From Bacillota bacterium (GTDB lineage: Bacteria; Bacillota_A; Clostridia; DSM-8532): 15,183 bases of DNA. Shown one piece after another: positions 1 to 7,229 of this stretch. A model generated the notes under the pieces. It ran no database searches. It was given only the letters and a program-made list of their open reading frames with translations, and had not been told where the DNA came from. The position numbers were made by a program, and so were the translations under genes. Each line of letters starts with the position of its first letter. Within the stretch, counting starts at the first letter, position 1. The stretch spans positions 1 through 15,183 of the forward strand of contig JAFADM010000120.1 of the NCBI GenBank assembly GCA_023424865.1, written 5' to 3'.

Positions 1-35
1 CAGGCGAGTTCTTGGAAGAGAGGGTTCAAAGTTAT

Positions 36-1910
36 ATGATAAAAAGAAAAGTTCTTTTATCCTCATTTTTGATTCTTCTTAGCTTTACAGCGGCATCGAT
101 GATGGGAATTGTCCCTATAAATGCAGAACAGACTGGGAATAGGGAAGTGGGCTTGAACCTCAGCCATTATACTTCTGAATTAAATCATGATCCTTCAGCC
201 CAGGCCATTATGCTTTATGAGCTGGGATTTATTACCAAGAGAGATACGGATCTCGAGCCGGAACGAATTTTAACAAGAGTGGATGCAGCCGTGATGCTGG
301 TAAGGATCTTAGGCGGCGAAGCTGATGTTCAAGCTGCAAGGTACACCCATCCCTTTACGGATATTCCCTCCTGGGCAAGCAATTATGTGGGTTGGTTATA
401 TAAAAAAGGACTGGTTCATGGCATTGGCAAGACCAAATATGGGAGCTGGAGTAAGGCAACCCATAGGGAGTTTGTACTTGCACTAAGCAGGGCTGCAAAG
501 GGAAATGACGATTGGGAATCCTATGGTATCGCTACTCAAGAGGAAATGGCGCAATGGCAGACCGAAGCGTCGTTTACAAACAGGTCTGCGATAGAACTTC
601 TAACTCGGGCGCTTGTGCTGCCCTTTTCCGGGAATTCTTCCGATTATGAGACCCTTGCACAGCTTCTAAACGAAAAGGAGTTATTTACTGAGGCGCAGTT
701 TTTGGATGCGGCCTGGAATGTGCTTCCTTCAAGCTATGATATCGGTGATGATGAAGGATACCTGTACCATTTAATTGCAGGGGTTACAGTTAATAAAACA
801 GAAACAGGTGAGTTTCAGCAGAAAGTGGGAGAAGAGGCGAATAAACCTTATTTCTACGCTATTTCAAAAAATGCGGACAGCCTTATTCTGTACCGAATTG
901 ACAGGAAAGCATTGGTGTGTAACCCGGTGCTTTCACGTCCATTGAGCAGAGGGGAAAGGCTGAATTATTCCTATGCTGTAACCGTGGGAGAACGAGATTA
1001 TCTCTTTGAATATTCTTATGCTGAGGATTCTGCCAGCCTCATTTTTATTGAAGGAAAAAAGAGCGGGGAGGCTCTTGACGGATTGGATTCAGCCTGGTTA
1101 GGAGGAAAAGCACTGCTCCCCGGTGTAAGCTTTTTTGCAGCGGAGGATGCTTTACTGATAGCAGGACAAAATGCGTATTACCGGGTGGATGAGAAGGGCG
1201 CGGCAAGCTTTGATTATGAGCAGGGTACCCAGGTGGCTGGTTTTGACGGTATTTATGCCGTAGTCTGGAAAGCTACTCCGCAAAAGACAACTGTCTCAAT
1301 GATAAGGACCACCGATGGAGTGGTTATCGACAGCTACACCACCATTCAGGATACCCTGAATCAATGGGAGTTTAAAGCTGTCGCATACAAACGCAACAAT
1401 CTCTATTGTGGTGAAGCAGGGCTATATTCTGTGGAGGGCGGCAGGCTCAAACAGCTTACAGCCCGGCCGGCCCTGGATGTGGCTTTCTTTATCAATAAGG
1501 CAGGGTATGTTATTTTGACCCATGATCCTGCAGCGCGGTTTTATAGCGCCAATGGTTTCGGAGGTGACGAGATCGTATTTATTGAGGATGATGGCAGGGA
1601 AATAACCCTTCTATCCAATACTGTCAGGCATGATATTTCTATCAGAGGCTTTACAGAGGAAAGCTCTGAAGACACTGTGTACTTCTATTCAGCCCAAGAC
1701 CAGGGTATGCAGAAATTCAGCTATTTCTACTATTCCCTGCAGGTAAATTATAACCGGGAAAAAGAAGCATACGAGAAGCCATCCCTGATTGTAACGGATT
1801 TTGTAGCAGGTCGGCCTGAAGTAGAGTCCAGCGGCTATGTGCGTTACTACATTAATGCGGAGCAGGAGCGGATTAATCGATTGGAATACGGGATCCTCAG
1901 AGATCATTAA
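36..1910 (+). CDS. Exported SLH-domain protein, C-terminal part unrecognised
   Basis: Probably a secreted or cell-wall-bound protein. I start it at the ATG at 36 (624 aa): it opens directly with a signal peptide (MIKRKVLL, then a hydrophobic stretch to about residue 24, with a likely cleavage site after PINA), and a purine-rich AGAGAGGG lies 12 bases upstream. A TTG at 12 in the same frame would add eight charged residues before the signal. Residues about 50-220 resemble two to three S-layer homology repeats: AAVMLVRILGG, then FTDIPSWASNYVGWLYKKGL, then a weaker third copy. SLH repeats typically bind secondary polymers of the Gram-positive wall. The remaining ~400 residues are rich in aromatic and beta-strand-like segments with repeated Y/F-containing blocks, which could be a beta-propeller, but I recognise no family. 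No neighbour hints at its task. The SLH call is fairly safe; the function is unknown. Confidence 0.8.
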   Translation: MIKRKVLLSSFLILLSFTAASMMGIVPINAEQTGNREVGLNLSHYTSELNHDPSAQAIMLYELGFITKRDTDLEPERILTRVDAAVMLVRILGGEADVQAARYTHPFTDIPSWASNYVGWLYKKGLVHGIGKTKYGSWSKATHREFVLALSRAAKGNDDWESYGIATQEEMAQWQTEASFTNRSAIELLTRALVLPFSGNSSDYETLAQLLNEKELFTEAQFLDAAWNVLPSSYDIGDDEGYLYHLIAGVTVNKTETGEFQQKVGEEANKPYFYAISKNADSLILYRIDRKALVCNPVLSRPLSRGERLNYSYAVTVGERDYLFEYSYAEDSASLIFIEGKKSGEALDGLDSAWLGGKALLPGVSFFAAEDALLIAGQNAYYRVDEKGAASFDYEQGTQVAGFDGIYAVVWKATPQKTTVSMIRTTDGVVIDSYTTIQDTLNQWEFKAVAYKRNNLYCGEAGLYSVEGGRLKQLTARPALDVAFFINKAGYVILTHDPAARFYSANGFGGDEIVFIEDDGREITLLSNTVRHDISIRGFTEESSEDTVYFYSAQDQGMQKFSYFYYSLQVNYNREKEAYEKPSLIVTDFVAGRPEVESSGYVRYYINAEQERINRLEYGILRDH

Positions 1911-2018
1911 TCTTCATTTTATTAAGCCCTTCCTGTTCCTGGGAGGTTTGAAGTATCTGCATTGGGTTTATTTTAGAGAGTTAAAGGGAATGATGGAGCC
2001 GGTTCTGACGGTATGAAA

Positions 2019-2822
2019 TCACTTGAAGATTTGTTTCCGGTAGCGATAAACATCCCCGCCCAGAGTACTGGTATAGTAAAGCTCTTCCCAGCCGCGCCTT
2101 AGCATTTCCGTTCGGGGTTCACATCTGCGGGGATCCTCTCCCGGGCAGTCAAGAAGCCAGCCGCCGGATTTCACAACCCTTGTCAGCTCAGCCAATTCGG
2201 CATCATAATCATCCCCTACCACATGTCCGGACATTACAATATCAAAGGTGTCATCCGGATAAGGCAGGCAATGGGCCATGCCATCCACAACACGGATATT
2301 ATTAATATTCAAGCGGCCGATCTTTTCCCTCAAATAGTGACGGAGAGTATCCACAGGCTCGCTGGCATACACCTGACGCGCCAGCTCGGAAGCCGCAAAG
2401 GCAAGACGGCCTGAACCGCTGCCAACATCAAGCACGATCTTATCTGTCAGGTCTGCAAGCTCAAAGAGCCTTTTTTTATCCCAGGCATAAATGAAATCAC
2501 AGCTTGTGTCCATAATTTCCGGACGTGTGTAGGTGACAAAATCCTCAACCGATGCCAGAGCAATGATCTCAGCCTTGCGAACCTCTTCACGGCTAAGCCC
2601 GTCAGGGACATTACAGGTGACTTCCTGGACAAAAGCGGCGCTTTCCGGGCACTTATGTATAAAATACCATTTAACCGCCGGATTATAGGCAAGAGCGACG
2701 CCTAAATTGCTTTTCCATTCCTTTTGGTGATGCCACCCGCACATGAGTTTAATTTGAAAGGTTTCCATAAGCAGAAAACAGTTAAATGAGAAATCCTCAA
2801 CCTTTATCCAATTAAGAGCCAT
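2019..2822 (-). CDS. Class I SAM-dependent methyltransferase
   Basis: This 267-aa protein carries the Rossmann-type SAM-binding core. Motif I is LDVGSGSGRLA at residues 131-141, an acidic residue ends strand 2 (E155 in YASEP), and the post-motif LPYPDDTFDIVMSGHVVGD at about 187-205 matches the UbiE/Methyltransf_11 group. The first 120 residues form an extra domain with several Trp and Cys residues that I cannot assign and that may carry substrate specificity, so the substrate is unknown. The ATG start is backed by GGGAGG on the minus strand, only about 4 bases from the start codon. It converges on the SLH gene and is followed only by a weak hairpin. Upstream lies the decayed BtrH-like gene in the same orientation, but nothing shows that the two once worked together. 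Confidence 0.85.
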   Translation of the reverse strand: MALNWIKVEDFSFNCFLLMETFQIKLMCGWHHQKEWKSNLGVALAYNPAVKWYFIHKCPESAAFVQEVTCNVPDGLSREEVRKAEIIALASVEDFVTYTRPEIMDTSCDFIYAWDKKRLFELADLTDKIVLDVGSGSGRLAFAASELARQVYASEPVDTLRHYLREKIGRLNINNIRVVDGMAHCLPYPDDTFDIVMSGHVVGDDYDAELAELTRVVKSGGWLLDCPGEDPRRCEPRTEMLRRGWEELYYTSTLGGDVYRYRKQIFK

Positions 2823-2975
2823 AAGTCCTCCCGCTTAGAAGTATTTAAACAGGGTTAGTCTGTCTTAATCTTATTACATTTTTCATACCCGTCGGCAGGA
2901 TAGTTTGACTATATTTAAAAAAGCTTAATCCTGTATAAGGTGGAGGGCTCTGCTTCGTCCTGAAGTGACTTCTGT

Positions 2976-3364
2976 TTATGCCATTGCCTCTTGAAGCCTT
3001 TTGAAAAGCTCTGTTTCACTTTTCAATAAGGAAAGAATTTGTGTATGCATGGGCTCTAAAAGGTGTGTATCGCCAGTCTCCCAAAGGTCCTGAGCCAGAT
3101 AGGGAAGAAAGGGCATATCCACATAAATGTACACCGGATGACCTTGGTCAATACACTTTTTCGCCAGCTGAAATACAGCCTGATTATCCGAGCTTTTACG
3201 GATTTTCATTTTAATTCCCAGCCGCTGGGCCAGAACTTGTTCAAATGCCATCACATTAACCCGGCCTGTAATCATGTGACCCAAAGCTGCTTTTCATGCT
3301 TTGGCAGTCCCAGGTACAGTATCATGTACGGTACCATTATATCAACTAAATATGACAAGCCCTG
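2976..3364 (-). pseudogene. Frameshifted remnant of a BtrH N-terminal-like protein
   Basis: Two overlapping minus-strand reading frames appear to be pieces of one gene. The upstream piece (3364 to a TGA at 3272-3274) reads VPYMILYLGLPKHEKQLWVT. The downstream piece (open from just after a TGA at 3294-3296, ending at 2976) reads TGRVNVMAFEQVLAQRLGIK, then KIRKSS, and later CIDQGHPVYIYVDMPFLPY. This order (G-R-[IV], a helix ending in LG[IL], an [KE]xR strand, then a helix, G-x-P-V and V-D-x-x-x-L-P-Y) is what I recall for the BtrH N-terminal domain, a papain-like acyl/aminoacyl-transferase fold from butirosin biosynthesis. The N-terminal catalytic-Cys segment and the His segment after LPY are absent. 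The frame must change near 3272-3280. It might instead be a real 100-aa gene of unknown function starting at the ATG at 3275 or the TTG at 3284; neither has a convincing ribosome site. Confidence 0.4.
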
Positions 3365-3419
3365 TCAGGTTAGGATGTTATTAATAAATATAACCCACCG
3401 GGCACGGTTTTCCAGATTG

Positions 3420-3448
3420 CTGCAACACCCCTGAAGATATGCTATAAT
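3420..3448 (+). promoter_or_regulatory. Extended -10 promoter for the amidohydrolase gene
   Basis: A perfect TATAAT at 3443-3448 is preceded by TGC, which gives an extended -10. The -35 is poor (CTGCAA at 3420-3425, 17-bp spacer). Transcription would begin about 40 bases before the start codon at 3494. With no clear terminator downstream, this promoter may also serve tsaE, tsaB-rimI and the gene at 6361. Confidence 0.6.
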
Positions 3449-3493
3449 TGGAGAGATTCATTTTTAAAATTCAATGGACTCTACGGAGGTTTT

Positions 3494-4675
3494 ATGCTTA
3501 TTATAAAAAACGCAAAAATACTGACTATGGCTGGGATTAGCTATGATTCCGGGTATATTGAGTCAATGAACGGGAAGATTACCGGTATTGGCCCTATGTC
3601 CGGCTATGGCCTGGACGAGACCGGCAAAACGGTTATTGACGCCAAAGGGAAATATCTGCTGCCCGGTCTTGTGGACGCCCATGCCCATATCGGTATGATT
3701 GAGGATGCCGTTGGCTTCGAGGGAGACGATGTCAATGAAATGACGGATCCGGTAACCCCCCATTTACGAGCGCTCGACGGCGTTTACCACGCCGACCGTT
3801 CCTTTGAAGAAGCCCGTCAGAACGGTATTACCACGGCTGTCACCGGTCCCGGCAGCGCCAATGTTATAGGGGGACAGTTTGTTGCCCTTAAAACCTATGG
3901 CAGAACAACCGATGAGATGGTTGTCAGACAGCCCTGTGCCATGAAAATTGCCTTTGGTGAAAACCCCAAGACGGTTTACCATGAAAAGCATCAGGTTCCA
4001 AGCACCCGTATGGCCACCGCCGCCATCCTGCGGGAGCAGCTTTATAAAGCCAAAGAGTATCTTCAAGCCATTAATGAGTATGAAGAGGATAAGGAAGAAA
4101 ACGAACGTCCCGAGTTCGACATGAAGCTGGAAGCGCTGATCCCCGTCATTAAGCGGGAGCTTGTGGTAAAGGCTCATGCCCACAGGGCGGATGATATTGT
4201 TACTGCCATCCGTATTGCCAAGGAGTTTAATCTGGACATGACCCTGGAGCATTGTACCGAAGGATGGCTCATACCCGATGTCTTGAAGGAAGCAGGCTAC
4301 CCTGTTATCCTTGGCCCCCTGTTAACGGACCGCTCCAAAATTGAGCTTCGCAACCAATCCCTGAAGGCCCCCGGCATACTGTCTCAAAGCGGTGTGGAAG
4401 TATCCATTATGAGCGATCATCCCTGTGTGCCGCTTCAGCACCTGCTTGTGTGCGCAGCATTAGCCGTGCGGGAGGGCATGGCGGAGGAGGAAGCCTTGAA
4501 GTCCGTTACCATTAACGCTGCCAGAGCCTGCCGCATTGAGGACAGGGTAGGAAGCCTAGAGGTAGGCAAGGACGCGGATATGGTTCTCTTTGACGGTCAT
4601 CCCCTTAATTACCTTTCAAAGACAAGGCTGACAGTAATTAACTGCAAAATTGTCTGGGAAAATCAGGAAGTGTGA
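3494..4675 (+). CDS. Metal-dependent amidohydrolase (imidazolonepropionase-like)
   Basis: A 393-aa hydrolase of the amidohydrolase superfamily, which cleaves C-N bonds in small cyclic or amide substrates; the substrate cannot be read from sequence. The N-terminal beta-sandwich half (residues 1-55) leads to PGLVDAHAHIG (57-67), whose H63 and H65 are the first metal ligands. Further ligands fit H228/H230 (KAHAHRADD), H253 (LEHCTEGW) and D308 (MSDHPCVP). A glycine-rich stretch, GPGSANVIGGQ (118-128), followed by MKIAFGENPK (150-159), is typical of the Met-dependent-hydrolase/imidazolonepropionase-related branch. The C-terminal NAARACRIEDRVGSLEVGKDADMVLF segment (341-366) is the usual superfamily ending. 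Full length. The start is set by GGAGG at 3485-3489. No histidine-degradation genes are nearby, so it is not named hutI. Confidence 0.88.
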   Translation: MLIIKNAKILTMAGISYDSGYIESMNGKITGIGPMSGYGLDETGKTVIDAKGKYLLPGLVDAHAHIGMIEDAVGFEGDDVNEMTDPVTPHLRALDGVYHADRSFEEARQNGITTAVTGPGSANVIGGQFVALKTYGRTTDEMVVRQPCAMKIAFGENPKTVYHEKHQVPSTRMATAAILREQLYKAKEYLQAINEYEEDKEENERPEFDMKLEALIPVIKRELVVKAHAHRADDIVTAIRIAKEFNLDMTLEHCTEGWLIPDVLKEAGYPVILGPLLTDRSKIELRNQSLKAPGILSQSGVEVSIMSDHPCVPLQHLLVCAALAVREGMAEEEALKSVTINAARACRIEDRVGSLEVGKDADMVLFDGHPLNYLSKTRLTVINCKIVWENQEV

Positions 4676-4700
4676 CAGTAAGGCTTCGGCATGCGCATAA

Positions 4701-4775
4701 AAGGCCGGGAAGAAAGCTTAAGGAGCTTACCTGTGAAGGAATGGCCAAGAAGGAAGCTTAAGGAGTTTACCTATG
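4701..4775 (+). repeat. 40-bp-period tandem duplication carrying the tsaE ribosome site
   Basis: Positions 4701-4735 and 4741-4775 match at 29 of 35 bases with a period of 40. Each copy holds AAGCTTAAGGAG, then a few bases later a start codon: GTG at 4733 in the first copy and ATG at 4773 (tsaE) in the second. Because 40 is not a multiple of 3, the GTG opens a different frame that runs about 38 codons over the start of tsaE and then stops. This looks like duplication of a translation start region, either harmless or a short leader ORF affecting tsaE translation. Confidence 0.75.
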
Positions 4776-5219
4776 GAAATAGCGAAGATTTATCATACCT
4801 CCTCGGAGGAAGAGACCCGGAATCTTGGAGAGAAGCTGGGCAGGCACCTTAAGGCGGGTGACACCGTGAGCCTTGAAGGGGATTTAGGCACAGGAAAAAC
4901 AGCTATAGCCAAGGGCATTGCCCTGGGCCTTGGCATTACCGACGATCTGGTAAGTCCCACCTTCACTTTGGTAAACACCTATGAGGGTCCTTTAACGCTG
5001 CATCATTTCGATGTTTATCGGGTAGATGATCCCGAGGAGCTTTATGCCATCGGATGGGAGGAGTATGCTGACGGACAGGCGGTTTGCCTTGTGGAATGGG
5101 GCGACCGTATCCCTGAGCTTCTTCCCTCAAATACCCTCCATATAAAATTGGAACGCAATGGCGCCCAGGAAGACGGGCGTACCATTGTTATTGAAAGGCA
5201 GGCCATGTTATCATGCTGA
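4773..5219 (+). CDS. tsaE: tRNA threonylcarbamoyladenosine biosynthesis ATPase TsaE
   Basis: TsaE is the ATPase that supports the TsaB-TsaD complex in making N6-threonylcarbamoyladenosine at A37 of ANN-decoding tRNAs in the cytoplasm. The 148-aa length is normal for the family. The P-loop is GDLGTGKT (residues 36-43), followed by the family signatures SPTFTLVNTYEG (61-72), HHFDVYRVDDPEEL (77-90, Walker B-like region) and VEWGDRIPELLP (107-118). The start is supported by AAGGAG seven bases upstream. The 3' end overlaps tsaB-rimI by 7 bp, so the two are very likely translationally coupled. Confidence 0.96.
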   Translation: MEIAKIYHTSSEEETRNLGEKLGRHLKAGDTVSLEGDLGTGKTAIAKGIALGLGITDDLVSPTFTLVNTYEGPLTLHHFDVYRVDDPEELYAIGWEEYADGQAVCLVEWGDRIPELLPSNTLHIKLERNGAQEDGRTIVIERQAMLSC

Positions 5220-6364
5220 CCCTCGCACTGGACACTGCACTGGCACCCGCATCCTGCGCCCTTGTGGAGGACGGGGCCGTACTTATGGAGCTTACCACCA
5301 GAAACGGAAAGAATCATTCCGCCAGAATCATCCCTTTGGTAGAGGCGCTGCTTTCCCTTGTTGACAAAAAGCCGGAGGCGGTGGATTTATTTGCGGTATC
5401 GGCAGGCCCCGGTTCCTTTACCGGGCTGCGCATCGGGGTGGTTACCATAAAGGGAATGGCTTACGCCCTTCAAAAGCCGGCAATAGGTGTGAATACCCTT
5501 GACAGTCTGGCCTATTCGGTGCCGGATTTTCCCGGACTCATCTGCCCCATGATTGATGCAAGGAATAACCAGGTCTATACGGCTCTCTACAGAAGGCGGG
5601 AGCAGGAACTGGCTACTGTCCGGGAAGCTGTGGGACTGCCTGTGGATCAGTGGGCCGATACGCTTTCCTCCGTACTTTCTCCGGGAGAATCCCTGCTTTT
5701 GGTGGGGGACGGAGCACCTCTTCATAAAGCGTACCTGGAGTCCCTTTTTCCAGACAGGGTATTTTCGGCTGAGCCGGAGCTTTTCATGCCCCGTGCGGCA
5801 GCAGTTGCACTACTTGCGGAGCAAAGCTACCGGAAGGGAAAAGCGGAGGATTTCAGTCCCTTCAATTTGGAACCCTTTTACTTAAGGCCTTCCCAGGCTG
5901 AGCGCATGAAAAGCGAGGGAGTAGTAAGAAATCTTTCCCACGGCGATTTGGAGCAGGTTTTAATTATCGAGAACAAGTCCTTTGGCGTTCCCTGGTCCAG
6001 AGGCATGTTTGAAGAGGAGCTGGCCAATACCAATGCGTTCTATAAGGTAATTGAAATAAACGGCAGCGTAATCGCCTACGGCGGTATGTGGAAGGTGCTC
6101 TATGAGGGCCATATTACCAATATCGCCGTGCATCCCGATTTCAGGCGCAAGGGTCTGGGGCGTAAGGTTTTAAGCAATTTGTTCATAGAGGCCGGCAAGC
6201 AGGGAGTCCATTTTCTTACTCTGGAGGTTCGGGTAGGCAACGAGGCAGCGATACGGCTCTATGAAAGCCTTGGCTTTGAAGTAAAGGGCCGCCGGAAAAG
6301 GTATTACTCCGATAATCATGAGGATGCCTTTATCATGTGGGCTAAGGTAGAGGAACAAAAATGA
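5213..6364 (+). CDS. tsaB-rimI: Fused TsaB / ribosomal-protein alanine acetyltransferase RimI
   Basis: A 383-aa two-domain protein. Residues 1-228 are TsaB, the inactive TsaD paralogue that dimerises with TsaD in t6A synthesis: LALDTALAPASCAL (4-17), the diagnostic SAGPGSFTGLRIG (63-75) and MIDARNNQVYTALYRR (113-128). Residues about 236-383 are a GNAT acetyltransferase of the RimI type: ENKSFGVPWSRGMFEEEL (253-270), the acetyl-CoA loop RRKGLGR (311-317) after NIAVHPDF, and N343...LYESLGF (349-355). RimI acetylates the N-terminus of ribosomal protein S18 in E. coli. Separate tsaB and rimI genes are the common arrangement, but fusions are known in Firmicutes. No stop or frameshift separates the halves. 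The start overlaps the end of tsaE and the end overlaps the next gene by ATGA. tsaD, often adjacent, is not present here. Confidence 0.94.
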   Translation: MLTLALDTALAPASCALVEDGAVLMELTTRNGKNHSARIIPLVEALLSLVDKKPEAVDLFAVSAGPGSFTGLRIGVVTIKGMAYALQKPAIGVNTLDSLAYSVPDFPGLICPMIDARNNQVYTALYRRREQELATVREAVGLPVDQWADTLSSVLSPGESLLLVGDGAPLHKAYLESLFPDRVFSAEPELFMPRAAAVALLAEQSYRKGKAEDFSPFNLEPFYLRPSQAERMKSEGVVRNLSHGDLEQVLIIENKSFGVPWSRGMFEEELANTNAFYKVIEINGSVIAYGGMWKVLYEGHITNIAVHPDFRRKGLGRKVLSNLFIEAGKQGVHFLTLEVRVGNEAAIRLYESLGFEVKGRRKRYYSDNHEDAFIMWAKVEEQK

Positions 6365-7131
6365 AGGCAAATCCTTTCATAGACAAAATCCATAAGCTTA
6401 TGTGCTTATATAAAGCCGGCCAATTAGGCGGGGAGAAAATGCCCGAGGATGAAAATCCCGGGCTCGAGAAAGGCTCAAACAGCAATTATCTTTATTTTAC
6501 TCTGCCCATGGCCCTTAATTATCAGCGCAATTCCTATAAATTATGGGAAAGCGCCTGCCGAACCTATCTGGATCCTGATACCAGGGAGGTTTTTTCTCCC
6601 GGCGAGGTATTAAGGCTTTCAAACGAGCAGCTTGTACATAAGCTTACTAAATACAGGCTGGCTCTTCAGCCTAATAAGCAGCCCCTCATCTGGAGGCGGT
6701 TGTCAGTCACAATATGTGAAAAATTTAACGGAGATTTAAGAGGTTTATTTCGTGAACATAATAGCTCGGTGAGCTGCATCAAAGGGTATATTCTCTCCAA
6801 TAAACCGGATTATCCCTACCTTGGAGGAAATAAAATACTGAATTATTGGCTTTATGTTATGAGCCAATACACCGATGTGTCATTTAAGGATAAGGAAGCC
6901 TTAACGGTGGCGCCGGATACCCATATCATCCAGGCAAGTGAGCATTTGGGGCTTATTTCTGCTGCGGAAAGAACACAGGCCAATGTTCAGGAGCTTGTGG
7001 CAGGGCGCTGGGAAGAGGTTTTGAAGGGCACGCCTTACACGCCTATCGATCTTCATACGCCCCTGTGGCTGTGGAGCAGGGGAAAGTTTAAGGTGCCCCT
7101 TTCTACGGCTATTCGGAGCACTTTTTTGTAA
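6361..7131 (+). CDS. Uncharacterised protein resembling HhH-GPD DNA glycosylases
   Basis: A 256-aa protein whose ATG overlaps the stop of tsaB-rimI (ATGA), so it is cotranscribed and probably coupled. I do not recognise a named family. The middle resembles the helix-hairpin-helix/Gly-Pro-Asp module of endonuclease III/OGG-type enzymes: YPYLGGNKILNYW (151-163) parallels the L-P-G-V-G-x-K-T hairpin, with K158 where the lyase lysine sits, and VAPDTHIIQASEHLGL (183-198) parallels V-D-T-H-V-x-R-V-x-x-R-L-G-L, with D186 where the catalytic aspartate sits. The K-D spacing is 28 residues, longer than the 18-19 of Nth/OGG1. There is no C-terminal four-cysteine iron-sulfur motif. The N-terminal NYLYFTLPMALNYQRNSYKLW (42-62) may be part of the helical bundle. 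Family membership is my inference from these two motifs; DNA repair activity is unproven. Confidence 0.7.
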   Translation: MKANPFIDKIHKLMCLYKAGQLGGEKMPEDENPGLEKGSNSNYLYFTLPMALNYQRNSYKLWESACRTYLDPDTREVFSPGEVLRLSNEQLVHKLTKYRLALQPNKQPLIWRRLSVTICEKFNGDLRGLFREHNSSVSCIKGYILSNKPDYPYLGGNKILNYWLYVMSQYTDVSFKDKEALTVAPDTHIIQASEHLGLISAAERTQANVQELVAGRWEEVLKGTPYTPIDLHTPLWLWSRGKFKVPLSTAIRSTFL

Positions 7132-7196
7132 AACGCCTTAATAGCTTACACATAAAGAAATTGTGTTGCAGCCCACCGGATTTCATTAACATCTTA

Positions 7197-7205
7197 TGCT
7201 AGAAT
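7197..7205 (+). promoter_or_regulatory. Extended -10 promoter for the M32 carboxypeptidase gene
   Basis: TAGAAT at 7200-7205 is preceded directly by TGC (7197-7199), an extended -10 of the same form as that before the amidohydrolase. No good -35 lies 16-18 bp upstream. It sits about 25 bases before the gene's 5' end, in the only gap between the t6A block and this gene. Confidence 0.5.
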
Positions 7206-7229
7206 AAAGAGAAAAGGGAGGTATTTGAA

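Noticed and set aside
12..35. TTG start eight codons upstream for the SLH protein
   Set aside because: It would place charged residues ahead of a complete signal peptide, and the ATG at 36 has a purine-rich site at suitable distance.
1928..1946. CCTTCC/GGGAGG hairpin between the convergent SLH and methyltransferase genes
   Set aside because: Six pairs with one G-U and only three T after it; too weak to call a terminator, though the location would suit one.
3336..3341. Minus-strand TATAAT before the BtrH-like remnant
   Set aside because: It falls inside the open frame of the remnant, and no properly spaced -35 is visible.
3764..4252. 162-aa minus-strand open frame inside the amidohydrolase gene
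   Set aside because: Antisense to a well-supported gene, with low-complexity composition and no motif.
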